Source of the DNA: Paragorgia papillata
Taxonomy: Eukaryota; Cnidaria; Anthozoa; Scleralcyonacea; Coralliidae
Assembly (NCBI GenBank): GCA_035771165.1
Contig: JAWNZC010000178.1
Location: forward strand, 247,501 to 311,500
Direction of reading: 5' to 3'
DNA: 64,000 nucleotides
Positions 47,404 through 58,900 of the stretch are shown one piece after another. The translations under genes and the position numbers were made by a program. A model generated the notes under the pieces. The model was given only the letters and a program-made list of their open reading frames with translations. It searched no databases and was not told the DNA's origin. The stretch's first letter is position 1. Every line of letters starts with the position of its first letter.

Positions 47404-50400
47404 CAACAACTGCAAAAACAAAAACATACATCAGCCAATAATAACAGAAACATCAACACAGACAGACAAAAACAGAGACAAAACAAAAAACAACAACCAC
47501 AACAAAAATAATATCAATAATTCATAGAGAATATTAAACCTGTAAAACAGCACATAAGCTTCGGCATTCTGAACATAGCTTGCAGACACTATAGAAACAT
47601 AAATCCAAATATTGTATATTTTAATGGACACTACAAAACTCACTGAATACTACAAAACTGCAAAAACCAACCTGTTACAAAATGACAACCCACCCCCAAG
47701 AAAGTTTGTTTGAAAACTTTGGTCCTTATAAACACTGACAATATATCAGATTACCTTCACAAACATACGAGTCATTAAACTCATACCACTTTTCAGTGAC
47801 AAAATTCTTGCAGTATGCTACATAATGTCCACCTGTAAAAGAAACCATTAATTTTATTTCTTTTCTTTTTTAATTTATTCTAATTTATTCTAATTTTTCT
47901 AATTTATTCTAATGTATTCTAATGTTTTCCAATGTATTCTAATTTATTCTAATTTATTCTAATATATTCTAATATATTCTAATTTATTCTAATTTATTCT
48001 AATTTATTCTAATTTATTCTAATTTATTCTAATTTATTCTAATTTATTCTAATTTATTCTAATTTATTCTAATTTATTTTATTATAAAAAAATTAACGTT
48101 GCTCTCGGAACAAAGAACTGACCTCCAACACTTCCATGATGTGTTATGATGGCAACCAGATCGTACTTTGTACATTTACCAGTAAAATCTACAAAAAAAA
48201 TTTACGTCATAAAATATAACAAAGATATACAAGACATTCTCTAATTGGCCAGGTTTTATGTACCTGCAGAGCCACGCTGACGTGACACAAGATTGGTTTT
48301 CGAGCGTTACAAGACTGCTCTAACATGGCTCAAAATTAAAGGTAAAACACAACCAAAGTAAGTCATTTTAATGCATACCATTTGTCAAATATTTTCTCAT
48401 GTCCAGCGCGCCAAGAGGAAAGGAAATAAAACTACTAATCTTGGATGAATGATAAAACTCGTGACGAAATCGTTTTAGATGAATGCATAGCATCTACAAA
48501 CGAAAAAAAGGGTTTTTAGAAATTCTATTTTTCAAATTGAAGAGTTTTCAAAGACAATGATATCATGTAGCCTTTGATTTTACCTCTGGAAGCTTATAAA
48601 CTCTACATTCTTTAATTCCATTTCTTAACCTACCAGAAAAAAACAATATTTAGTTTCTGAAAGATAAATTTCCAACGCAGTCAGGTGAAGAATCCGACAT
48701 ATTTTAACGCTACACTCTTTAAAAAGTTACTGTTCATGACCCAACGTTTCGACACTCCGATCTAGTGGCTTCATCTGGGGTGATCGTTGTGAAAACAGGT
48801 CCTATCTTTTAGGGTCTGTTTATATGGAGCCGAGTTACCTGGCTAGGCGAGTTACCCGGCGAGCCGAGTTGAAAAAAGATGAGTGTTTATATGAGACGAG
48901 TTACCCGGCAAAGCCGCCCACGCATTATAATGGTTTCACATTCCATGAGTAGTTTCCGATTGTCTTCATAATTGGCGTGTGCGCTGTTGTGACGAATTCA
49001 ACTCGGCTAGGGGAGTTACCCGGCAAGAGAGTGTTTATATGGGAATATTTTCATCCTGGTATGCCGAGATCTCGGCTGTTTTGCCGGAACGCCTGTCTCA
49101 TATAAACACTCTGCCGGGATAGCATTGAATTTCTACACATGGCGAGTAACTCGGTTTGCCGAGTAACTCGGCTAGGCGGGTAACTCGGCTCCATATAAAC
49201 AGGCCTTTCTTTACTCTCGTAAAACCAATGATGACGTTGTCGAAACGTTGGGTCATGAATATATGCGCAAAAGGTTTTTTACTGAAAGATGTTCGGTGAA
49301 AAAGCCCCTGCCCCAGTCACATCATGAAGGCTTTTAAAAGGCGAAATGAAATCATTAAAGTTACACAAAGTATATTATATTAACATACATAGAACAGTGT
49401 TCACATCTGTACATGTTGTCGCCTATACAAAATAAACAAAAGAATTATGGAACTTAGTTTCAATCCATAGTTATTGTGTTCCTCTATTCGCCACTGCATG
49501 TTTTGAATGCCTTTGGACCAAGCCGCGCGCTACACGTAACGCGTTTTTTATTCTTTCATTGCGAATGAGATCTCTTACCTTTCAACTCGTCTGCTGAAAA
49601 AAATGCAGCCAAGCAATCTTCGAAGGAAACACGAGGACCAAATAACCAGCTAAGAAAAATAACAAAAGCTACCCCTTATAGTTATACTTTTGGACATTTT
49701 ACTTTCAAGACTTCATATGTCAAACGCTCGAACATTTTTGGTCATACTTCAGACGTTTTATGCCCGTAATTTCGGACGCTTTAAAGGTAAAATACAACCA
49801 AAAACTTTGTCGCTTAAACAGCTTTTCATACATGTATTTATGTATGTATAGAGCAAAAGACCATGAGCAGCGCCGACAATGGCGCTTTTGCGGGATTACG
49901 TAATTTTTTGTTTTTACCGCCAAGCCTCACTTTGGTGTTAATTTTGACTTAACGTCAAAACGAGGCTTGGTCAAAAATGGAAATAACACTAGTATGACGT
50001 CATACCGCATAAGTGCCATTTGATCAATCTAGTTATAAATTCATTTAGTTACTACTAGTTCCAGGGGCGGCGTGGCCCACCGGGAGACCGGGAAATTTCC
50101 CGGTGGGCCCCAAGGATTTCTAGCCTGGTGGGCCCCATTTGCCCCTAGAATTCTAGCTGGTGGGCCCTAAAAATTTGAAGAAAGATGGGCCCCGATGATG
50201 TGTAAAACGGCCCTGGAGTAAAGCGTTCGGTCGTGTGCGAAAGCGCGTTTGCGCGTAAACGTGTATAGTTGTGAAATTTAAAACTGCTGTGTGCTCAGTG
50301 CTGGAGGCCCTGCAGGTTGCCAATTATATTTCACTGACGAGTAACGATGCTAAGTCATGGCTGCAACTATTGGCCAGCTAGGGCCCCGAGCCCTGCGGTA

Positions 50401-52700
50401 CCCGTCAAGCATATACTTCCGGTCTGAGTAACATAGTTCACATTATTTCATTGCGCATTTGCGCGTATTGAAACCATAAATATGCCGTAGTCATTGACTG
50501 TGAATGGCTGACAAAAGAGCGCATAGTACGCGTGATTCTGGGAATGTTCTTCCCAAGAAAAAACATAAAAGTGGGTCTCAAAAGCGACGAGAACAAGAAA
50601 CAAAGCTCTTATTTGAAAGCTCGAAGAATGTGAAACCGCTAACGTCCTTCTTCAAAGCCAATGAAACAACAGTCTCAACAGGTAATTTATAATAAATTGT
50701 GCCCATGGCTAAAGGCTTACCTTACAACAGCTCGGCAACTTATTTATTTGTATCTTTATTACTACATATTGGTTAAAGACTTAAAGTATGTTTAGTGATA
50801 TAGTGATATAGTTATTAAATTGATTTTTCAATTTAGGTAATCTAATGTTGAAGCGCTTGAGTTAAGCTTTGTTAGGCACTTAAGTTCGGGCCGACCGTAA
50901 AAAATAACGCGAAAAAAAAAAATAAAGCGCCTGCTTTGCAGGCTAGGCCGACCGCCACCTGCGCTCGCGCAAATAGAAAACTTCAAATTCTTAAATACAT
51001 TACGGCGGTCTACATCAGCTTTCTTTTGCGCATTCACTCAGAAACTTGATAGGAACCGCAAATATATTATTGTTTCATTCGTTTTTAAATTTCTAAGCCC
51101 TATATACCGCTATACGGTTATTACGGTATATAATTTGTATGAAACCTGAGCGAAGTTGTGCCGCGGGCGCAACACTCTTCGGTAGTTTCCGCCCAAATGC
51201 CGGGTAGAATTTCAAATTTCAATCATCTGACATATGTGTGAATTTCATCTCCTGCGCTATTACACTATTGGAAGTTAAGACAGAATGACAGATTATCGAA
51301 AATGACGAGTCTTGTTTACGTGCTCGTTGAAAATGCGCAATGACGAAATAAATAAGTCTGACCTAGTGACATTTTGTGTAGAAATCCCACCTCCGCTTGG
51401 CCCAGGTGACGAGCTAGCAACAGCTAACACGTTAGGAATTCTGCCAATTAACTTCAAATGATAAACTTGAGGAAATTGATGGCGATGCAGTATCGAAAGT
51501 CAACGAAGTGTTCTCTAGCTCAAATCAACCCGAACAAACTATTTCCACCATCAGAGTAAATATTAGAGTAAATATTAGAGACGCACATGCCATTATGTAA
51601 TCACACTAAATACAGTTTCTTCTAGGTTTTTAGCTTAATGAATATAAAGTTTCTGCATTCTCATTTACAATTTATCATTTTTATTGGTAGCTGTTTCCAC
51701 ACCCCAATTTTACACCCCCCCCCCCCCTAAAAGTGGGCCCCTAGCATATCATTTCCCGGGCCCTATTTGAGAGCCACGCCGCCCCTGACTAGTTCAGTAG
51801 TTACTACTATGCCAGAAAGTTGGCATTACCCGCCATTTTACACCTGTCGGGTTTTTAGTCATTGATATCGGAGATGTGTAGTCCAGTTATATTTTAGGCT
51901 GAGTGAGAAACACATAAAAACAAAATTGCTTTCGTTAATGTAAAACAAAAATGGCAAATACCTGTTAAACCAATCGAAAATACTTCTAAGATATCCCTTA
52001 GATTCGGCGTTGATTCTTGCAGAATACGACGTAATAGGATTACACTGCGTATTCGAATGAATGGCAGAAAGCTCTTCTTTGCCTTGAAAATATCATAAGA
52101 TACTGTAAGAACAATAGTTTTCACTTACTCCTGCAGTGACCATATAATAAACAAGAAATGCCAGTCGCTGGAGTCTCTCTCCTCAGCAGAGGTTAAATTT
52201 CGGAGATTGGAGGTTTCGGGGGTCGTCGGAGATGCTCGGAGGCGTCAGCTGTACCGCTGTTGCGCCTGGTGTTTATACACGTTGCTGTTGGTGCTGGAGG
52301 TAATGTTGGTGTTGTTGCTGTCGATGTTGTTGTTGGCGGCGGTGGTGTTGTTGGTGGCGGTGGTGTTGTTGGTAGTCGTGTTGTTGTTGTTGTTAGTGGT
52401 GGTGGTGGTGGTGATGTTGGTGTTGTTGTTGTTGGTGGTGGTGGTATTGTTTGTTGTTGTTGTTGGTGGTGGGGTTGTTGTTGTTGGTGGTGGTGGTATT
52501 GTTGTTGTTGTTGGTGGTGGTGGTATTGTTGTTGGTGTTGTTGGTGTTGTTGTTCTTGGTGATGGTGGTGGTGGTGGTATTGTTGTTGGTGGTGGTGGTG
52601 TTGGTGTTGTTGTTGGTGGTGGTGGTATTGTTGTTGTTGTTGTTGTTGGTGGTGGTGGTATTGTTGTTGTTGTTGTTGTTGGTGGTGGTGGTATTGTTGG

Positions 52701-52731
<31 letters not shown>

Positions 52732-52890
52732 GGTATTGTTGTTGGTGGTGTTGTTGGTGGAGGTGGTGGTATTGTTGTTGTTGTTGTTGTGGTGTTGTTG
52801 TTGTTGTTGGTGGTGGTGGTGATGTTGGTGTTGTTGTTGGTGGTGGTGGTGGTGATGTTGGTGTGGTTGTTGGTGGTGGTGGTGTTGTTG

Positions 52891-52922
<32 letters not shown>

Positions 52923-55900
52923 GGTGGTGGTGGTGGTGGTGGTATTGTTGTTGTTGTTGTTGTTGGTGTTGTTGGAGGTAGATTGCTAACGTCGCTCATT
53001 TCACAGGCAAACGCTACCACTTAGGAGCACATATGACAATGAATTTGCAACCTTAGCTCTCCATCTGAGCCTCAGTGGTTCAATGGTCTAACTGGTCATT
53101 AGAAGGTTGCAGGTTCGATCCCTTTCTAGGACTCAGAAATCTTTTCTGAGTATTTGAGCTCGACGACCGTCCACCAAACGTCTGTTACATTACACCAAGC
53201 TTGCACATGTGGTGCACACGTATACCACTCTTAGTTACCGTTGCTATGTATAAGATTATGTCACTACTGTCAAAATATCGCCAAAAGCCGGAAAACTATA
53301 AATAACTAAGGATATTTCAAATGGTGTCAAACCTGGTATCGGTAAAGATAGGTCTTGAAATGTTTCCATTGTACACGAAATCTATGGAGGGAAACAAATG
53401 CAAAATGTAAATGAAATGTTTGATTTAAGGTTTCTGGGCAATGCGTGGGAAAAATTGTGTGTATAAGTGAGGCCATGTCTACACTCAGACTAGTTCCTAG
53501 TCCTCTTTTCTCTCGAATTTATTTTGGTGACGTCACAGAATAGGGATCGAGCGAGAGGACTAGCGGGAAATGTTCTTCTTTATCTATCATGAATCCTGCT
53601 GGAGCTCGGATTCTTTAATTTTTATGAACGACGGCACTTAAACAAACTTCTTCTTGAGAGCAGACAGCAAACGAGTAGGTTTTTTTATTTTACATTACGT
53701 TAAAAGGTCGTTACATACGAGGCTTTATAAAGTAGTGTTCGGCGTAGGAAGTGATTGTGTTGAAACACATTTATACAAATCAAAATATGCTATTTTAACG
53801 TTTCGGCAGTAGACCAACCTTGCTATATGATGTTATAAAGAATTGTGCAGACCTGACACGAGTGTTATCTGCCTTGGTTTTCCGCCAAACGACCGTTTGG
53901 TGCCTGTATAATTTGGGGCCAGTTTTGGGGCCAGATTTGGGGCCAAGCAAAACATGTCATTCCAGGCCTCTCACAATTTCGGGCTGTCGCTCGACGTTAA
54001 AAAAAAGAGGCCTGGGAACCAGGCTGGTCCACACTAACCGTTTTCAAGCGAAAACGGAGACCTCGTATCCAAAACGTATATCAAAAGTTCTCCGTCCACG
54101 CTATCGTTTTCGCCGTTTAGTAAAACGCTAAAAAGACCTACAGGGGTATGAATGAATAGTTCTAGGTGACTGAAACCAAGATAACATAATCGTGACATCA
54201 TCGTTTTCCAAAAGCTTCGTTTTTGCCGTCCACACTGGTGCAGAAAAACGGCGTCTTCGAATGTCTCCACTCTGGAGAGCGTTTTCGAAACGCTCCGTTT
54301 TCGGTCACCGAAGACGCCGGATTAGTGTGGACGAAAGGTCTAACCGTATCAAAAAGTCTCCGTTTCAAAAAGCTGTTTGAAAATGAATTAGTGTGGATAT
54401 GGCCTGAGTGAATGGCGATTTTTGTGTATGTTATGAATGGTGATACCAGAGTTGGAAAAAAGCTGCGGGTATGCGGGTACCACCCGGAGGAAGGTTTACT
54501 TTAGTGAGGAAGGTTTAAAGTGAAAACACGTGAAACAACACATTCGGTAATCTGAGAAAGTTACAATTGATCAAGCAAGGTGTCGAGAAGAAATGCGATT
54601 TGCAGCAAAACATTGGCTAACCAACAATTATGCAGCACTGGCAGTGGCAGCAGTTACATGTGTGAGACATGTACGCTGATGTCTGCTGTGATGTCTGTAT
54701 CTTCGCACCAGTCGAGGGTAGTTGGCAGGCTACCAGCCAGCAGCGGTCAGTTATTAGTAGCTATTGTAGTATGCCAAAGCTTACCTAGGAAAACCTAGAA
54801 AACCAGGGTACTGTAAAAGTCACGCAGTATTTATGAACGTTGCAAAACACAAAATTCTCGCTATATACTTTGAGGAAGGTTTTCTAGACTTAAAAACCCA
54901 TCCGGAGGAAGGTTGAATACTTTTTCCAACTCTGGGTGATACATTGCGTGAATGGCGATTATGCGGGATTGTCATTCTTTGTTTTTTACCACCAAGCCTC
55001 ATTTTGGTGATATTTTTTACTTAACATCAAAGCGAGGCTTGGTAGTCAAATGTGGAAATAACAATAGTACGACATCATCCCGCTTCAGTGTCATTCAGTC
55101 TTTTCGTTAAGACCAGTTACGGAAACTTTTCAAAATACTTGCAAAAACCGACAAAATTCATACCTTCTTACACGTTAGACACTGCACAGAGCTACGGATC
55201 TTTCCATTAAATAAATCAGAAATAATGCTAGAATATTCAACTGTTTTCGATTTAGTTTCTAAAAAAATTAAAAAATATATGTAAAAATATCTCTGACTGT
55301 CCTTGGCCGTGTCTCTCACTAGCTCAGTGGTTAGAGCGTTGATTCGGAAAACTTGAGTTCGTTCCCCGGTTGAGACAGTCAAATTTTTTATAAATAAAAT
55401 ATCCTTGTATGTACTTAAATACCTACCAGATGATTCATCTTGCTCATTTTCAGATTCGCAGTAATTAATCTCTGAATCTGACACAGCTCTTTCGCTGGTC
55501 ACACTTGATTTGTCAAAATCAGTTGACTCCATATTGTCAGACGCCAGGTTGACAAAGCCCATTGATAAAGCTGGTTCTTTTGGTTCGATTAAGGGTTCCT
55601 TGGCGATTGTGGTGTACGATGAGTTTCGTATGCCTTCCCGTAATTCTGGGCAACTGTGACTGTTGCTAAGTAACGCAAGGCATGTCGTGGCGTCTGGTTC
55701 ATCTTGTGCCTTGTTGACTAATCGTTCTTTTTCTCGGGCTACTTTTAACGCTTCGACCTTTCGCCGAGAAAAGCTTCGTAAGTTGTATCTCTTTGATCTG
55801 GACTTCTTCGAGCAATCTAAAACGATCAATGATGATATTATGATGGTATGATATGACGACGGTGGCAGTGGTGATGGTGGTGATGATGGTGGTGGTGGTG

Positions 55901-58900
55901 ATGATGGTGGTTGTGATGATGATGGTTGTGATGATGATGATGGTGGTGGTGATGATGGTGGTGGTGATGATGGTGGTGGTGGTGATGATGGTGGTTGTGA
56001 TGATGATGGTATGGTGGTGGTGATGATGGTAGTGGTTGTGATGATGGTGCTGGTGATAATGATGGTGGTGATAATGATGGTGGTGATGATGGTGGTGGTG
56101 ATGATGATGGTGATGATGATGGTGGTGGTGGTGGTGATGATGGTTGTGATGATGATAGTGGTGGTAATGATGGTGGTGGTGGTTGTGATGATGAGAATGA
56201 GGATGACGATGACAATGACAATGACGATGACGACGGCAACGACAATAATGACGACGACAATTATTACGACGACAATTATTACGACGACGATATATGATGG
56301 CGACGATGATGATAACGACGAAGACGATGATGACGACGACGACGACGCCATGACGACGACGATGATGACGCCATGACGACGACGACAACGATGATGACGA
56401 CGACGACGATGATGATCATGATGATGATGATGATGCTGCTGATGATGCTGCTGCTGATGATAACAACACAATAACAAAACATTTGGAAATAACACCAAAA
56501 ATAAAAATATATAAAAAACAAAGCACAGTACTTGATCCTGCGTTGTCTCTGGGCATATTAACAACAGTCATTCCTCCAAGCAAACGCTTGGATCTTGAAG
56601 GTAAGTTATTCACAGTTCTCATAACAACAGTTTCTTTACTGGTAGCCACCGGGACAACTGGCTCCTTCAGTTCTTCATGAAGTAGATCCATTAAAACACG
56701 CAAGAATTCTTGTGCATCCTAAAAACAATCAAAGAAATACTAGATGTACAGTATAACCTGACATTTCAAGCAAAGTAAGTTGAAGCTGTGAAGCAACAAG
56801 CAAGTGTAACTGTGTAAGTGAAGTAAAGTAGAGTGAGATGAAGATGAAGTAAAGTAAAGTAAAGTAAAGTGAAGGGAAGTGAAGTGAAGTGAAGTGAAGT
56901 GAAGTGAAGTGAAGTGAAGTGGAGTGGAGTGGAGTGGAGTGGAGTGAAGTGAAGTGAAGTGAAGTGAAGTGAAGTGAAGTGAAGGGAAGTGGAGTGAAGT
57001 GGAGTGAAGTGAAGTGAAGTGAAGTGAAGTGAAGTGGAGTGGAGTGGAGTGGAGTGGAGTGGAGTGGAGTGAAGTGAAGTGAAGTGAAGTGAAGTGAAGT
57101 GAAGTGAAGTGAAGTGAAGTGAAGTGAAGTGAAGTGAAGTGAAGTGAAGTGAAGTGAAGTGGAGTGAAGTGAAGTGAAGTGAAGTGAAGTGAAGTGAAGG
57201 GAAGTGGAGTGGAGTGGAGTGAAGTGAAGTGAAGTGAAGTGAAGTGAAGTGAAGTGGAGTGGAGTGGAGTGGAGTGGAGTGGAGTGGAGTGGAGTGGAGT
57301 GGAGTGGAGTGGAGTGGAGTGGAGTGGAGTGGAGTGGAGTGGAGTGAAGTGAAGTGAAGTGAAGTGGAGTGGAGTGAAGTGGAGTAAAGTAAAGTAAAGT
57401 GAAGTGAAGTGAAGTGAAGTGGAGTGGAGTGGAGTGAAGTGAAGTGAAGTGAAGTGAAGTGAAGTGAAGTGAAGTGGAGTGGAGTGGAGTGGAGTGGAGT
57501 GGAGTGGAGTGAAGTGAAGTGAAACAAATACACAATCTATGAAATACCAATTCTAAATACTCTACCTGCTGCCTGTAGCCTCGGAACTGTGGGTTCAATT
57601 TTTGAACACACTGTAAAAATGCAGATGGTGTGACAGACTTTTGCCTGTATGTAAAGAAATACATATATAAAGTGTTATTTTCTGCTGGCTGTGGCACAAA
57701 AGACGTTTTCTCACACACTGTGTGCAGAAACTGCAAAGGAACCTAATCTTATTATATATACATGTACCTTTTTTTGGACCACATTTCAGTTACCAGATTC
57801 CGATACTGCTCAGAGAGGTTGGCTTGTGGTAAGTATTTAACATATCCAGGACAATCCAGAAAGAACTGCATCAAGGAAGGACTGGGGAGAGAAAAGAATA
57901 CTATATGCACTGCAACTACTTGTACAGCAAGAACTGATTGGGAAACTTTAAATTGCTTACCTATTGGACAAAGCTTGAAGGGCTGAATTCATATAGCAAG
58001 TATTACCAATGTTGCTCAACCCTGTAAGACCTAAACATTACAAGATAACAAATGTAATATAATGTAATGTAATGTACAATGTAATGTAATGTAGTGTAAT
58101 GTAATGTAATGTACAATGTAATGTACAATGTAATGTAATGTACAATGTAATGTAATGTAGTGTAATGTACAATGTAATGTAATGTAATGTAATGTAATGT
58201 AATGTAATGTACAATGTAATGTACAATGTAATATACAATGTAATGTACAATGTAATGTAATGTACAATGTAATGCAATGTAATGTACAATGTAATGTAAT
58301 GTAGTGTAATGTACAATGTAATGTAATGTAATGTAATGTAATGTAGTGTAATGTAATGTAACGTAACGTGATGTAATGTAATGTAATGTAATGTAATGTA
58401 ATGTAACGCAATGTAATGTAATGTAATGTAATGAAATTCAGAAATGTTTTACCTCTTGGTTTCATTCCTCTCTCAAAGCCATCAAAATAATCCTGGTCAG
58501 TCATAGGAGCTTCTTCCTCCTGAACAAACAAGGAAAGGAGAGGATCATACAGGATCTTGCAAGATCATACATGATCATACAGAATCATTCAGAATCTTGC
58601 AGGATCATATAGAATCTTGTAGGATCATACAGAATCTTGTAGGTTCATACAGAATCTTGCAGGATCATACAGGATCTTGTAGGATCATACAGAATCTTGC
58701 AGGATCATTCAGAATCTTGCAGGATCATTCAGGATCTTGCAGGATCATACAGAATCTGGCAGGATCATACAGAATCTGGCAGGATCATACAGAATCTTGC
58801 AGGTTCATACAGAATCTTGCAGGATCATACAGGATCTTGTAGGATCATTCAGAATATTGCAGGATCATTCAGAATCTTGCAGGATCTTGCAGGATCATAC

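Noticed and set aside
52193..53020. 275-aa minus-strand ORF rich in Pro, Thr, Gln and His
   Set aside because: It is a translation of a GTT/GGT microsatellite lying wholly in a USP20/33 intron; flanking exons splice in phase without it.
53077..53152. Functional tRNA gene
   Set aside because: The acceptor stem pairs, but the T stem is mismatched and the predicted anticodon GGT is not used in eukaryotic nuclear tRNA sets. The sequence at 55307 is even more degenerate.
55158..56564. 468-aa minus-strand ORF
   Set aside because: It joins two true USP20/33 exons (55427-55816 and 55164-55258) through intron and a GAT/GGT repeat. The predicted splice sites remove the repeat.
56729..57736. 335-aa Ser/Leu/His ORF
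   Set aside because: Read-through of GTGAA/GTGGA pentamers plus one true USP20/33 exon (57566-57644).
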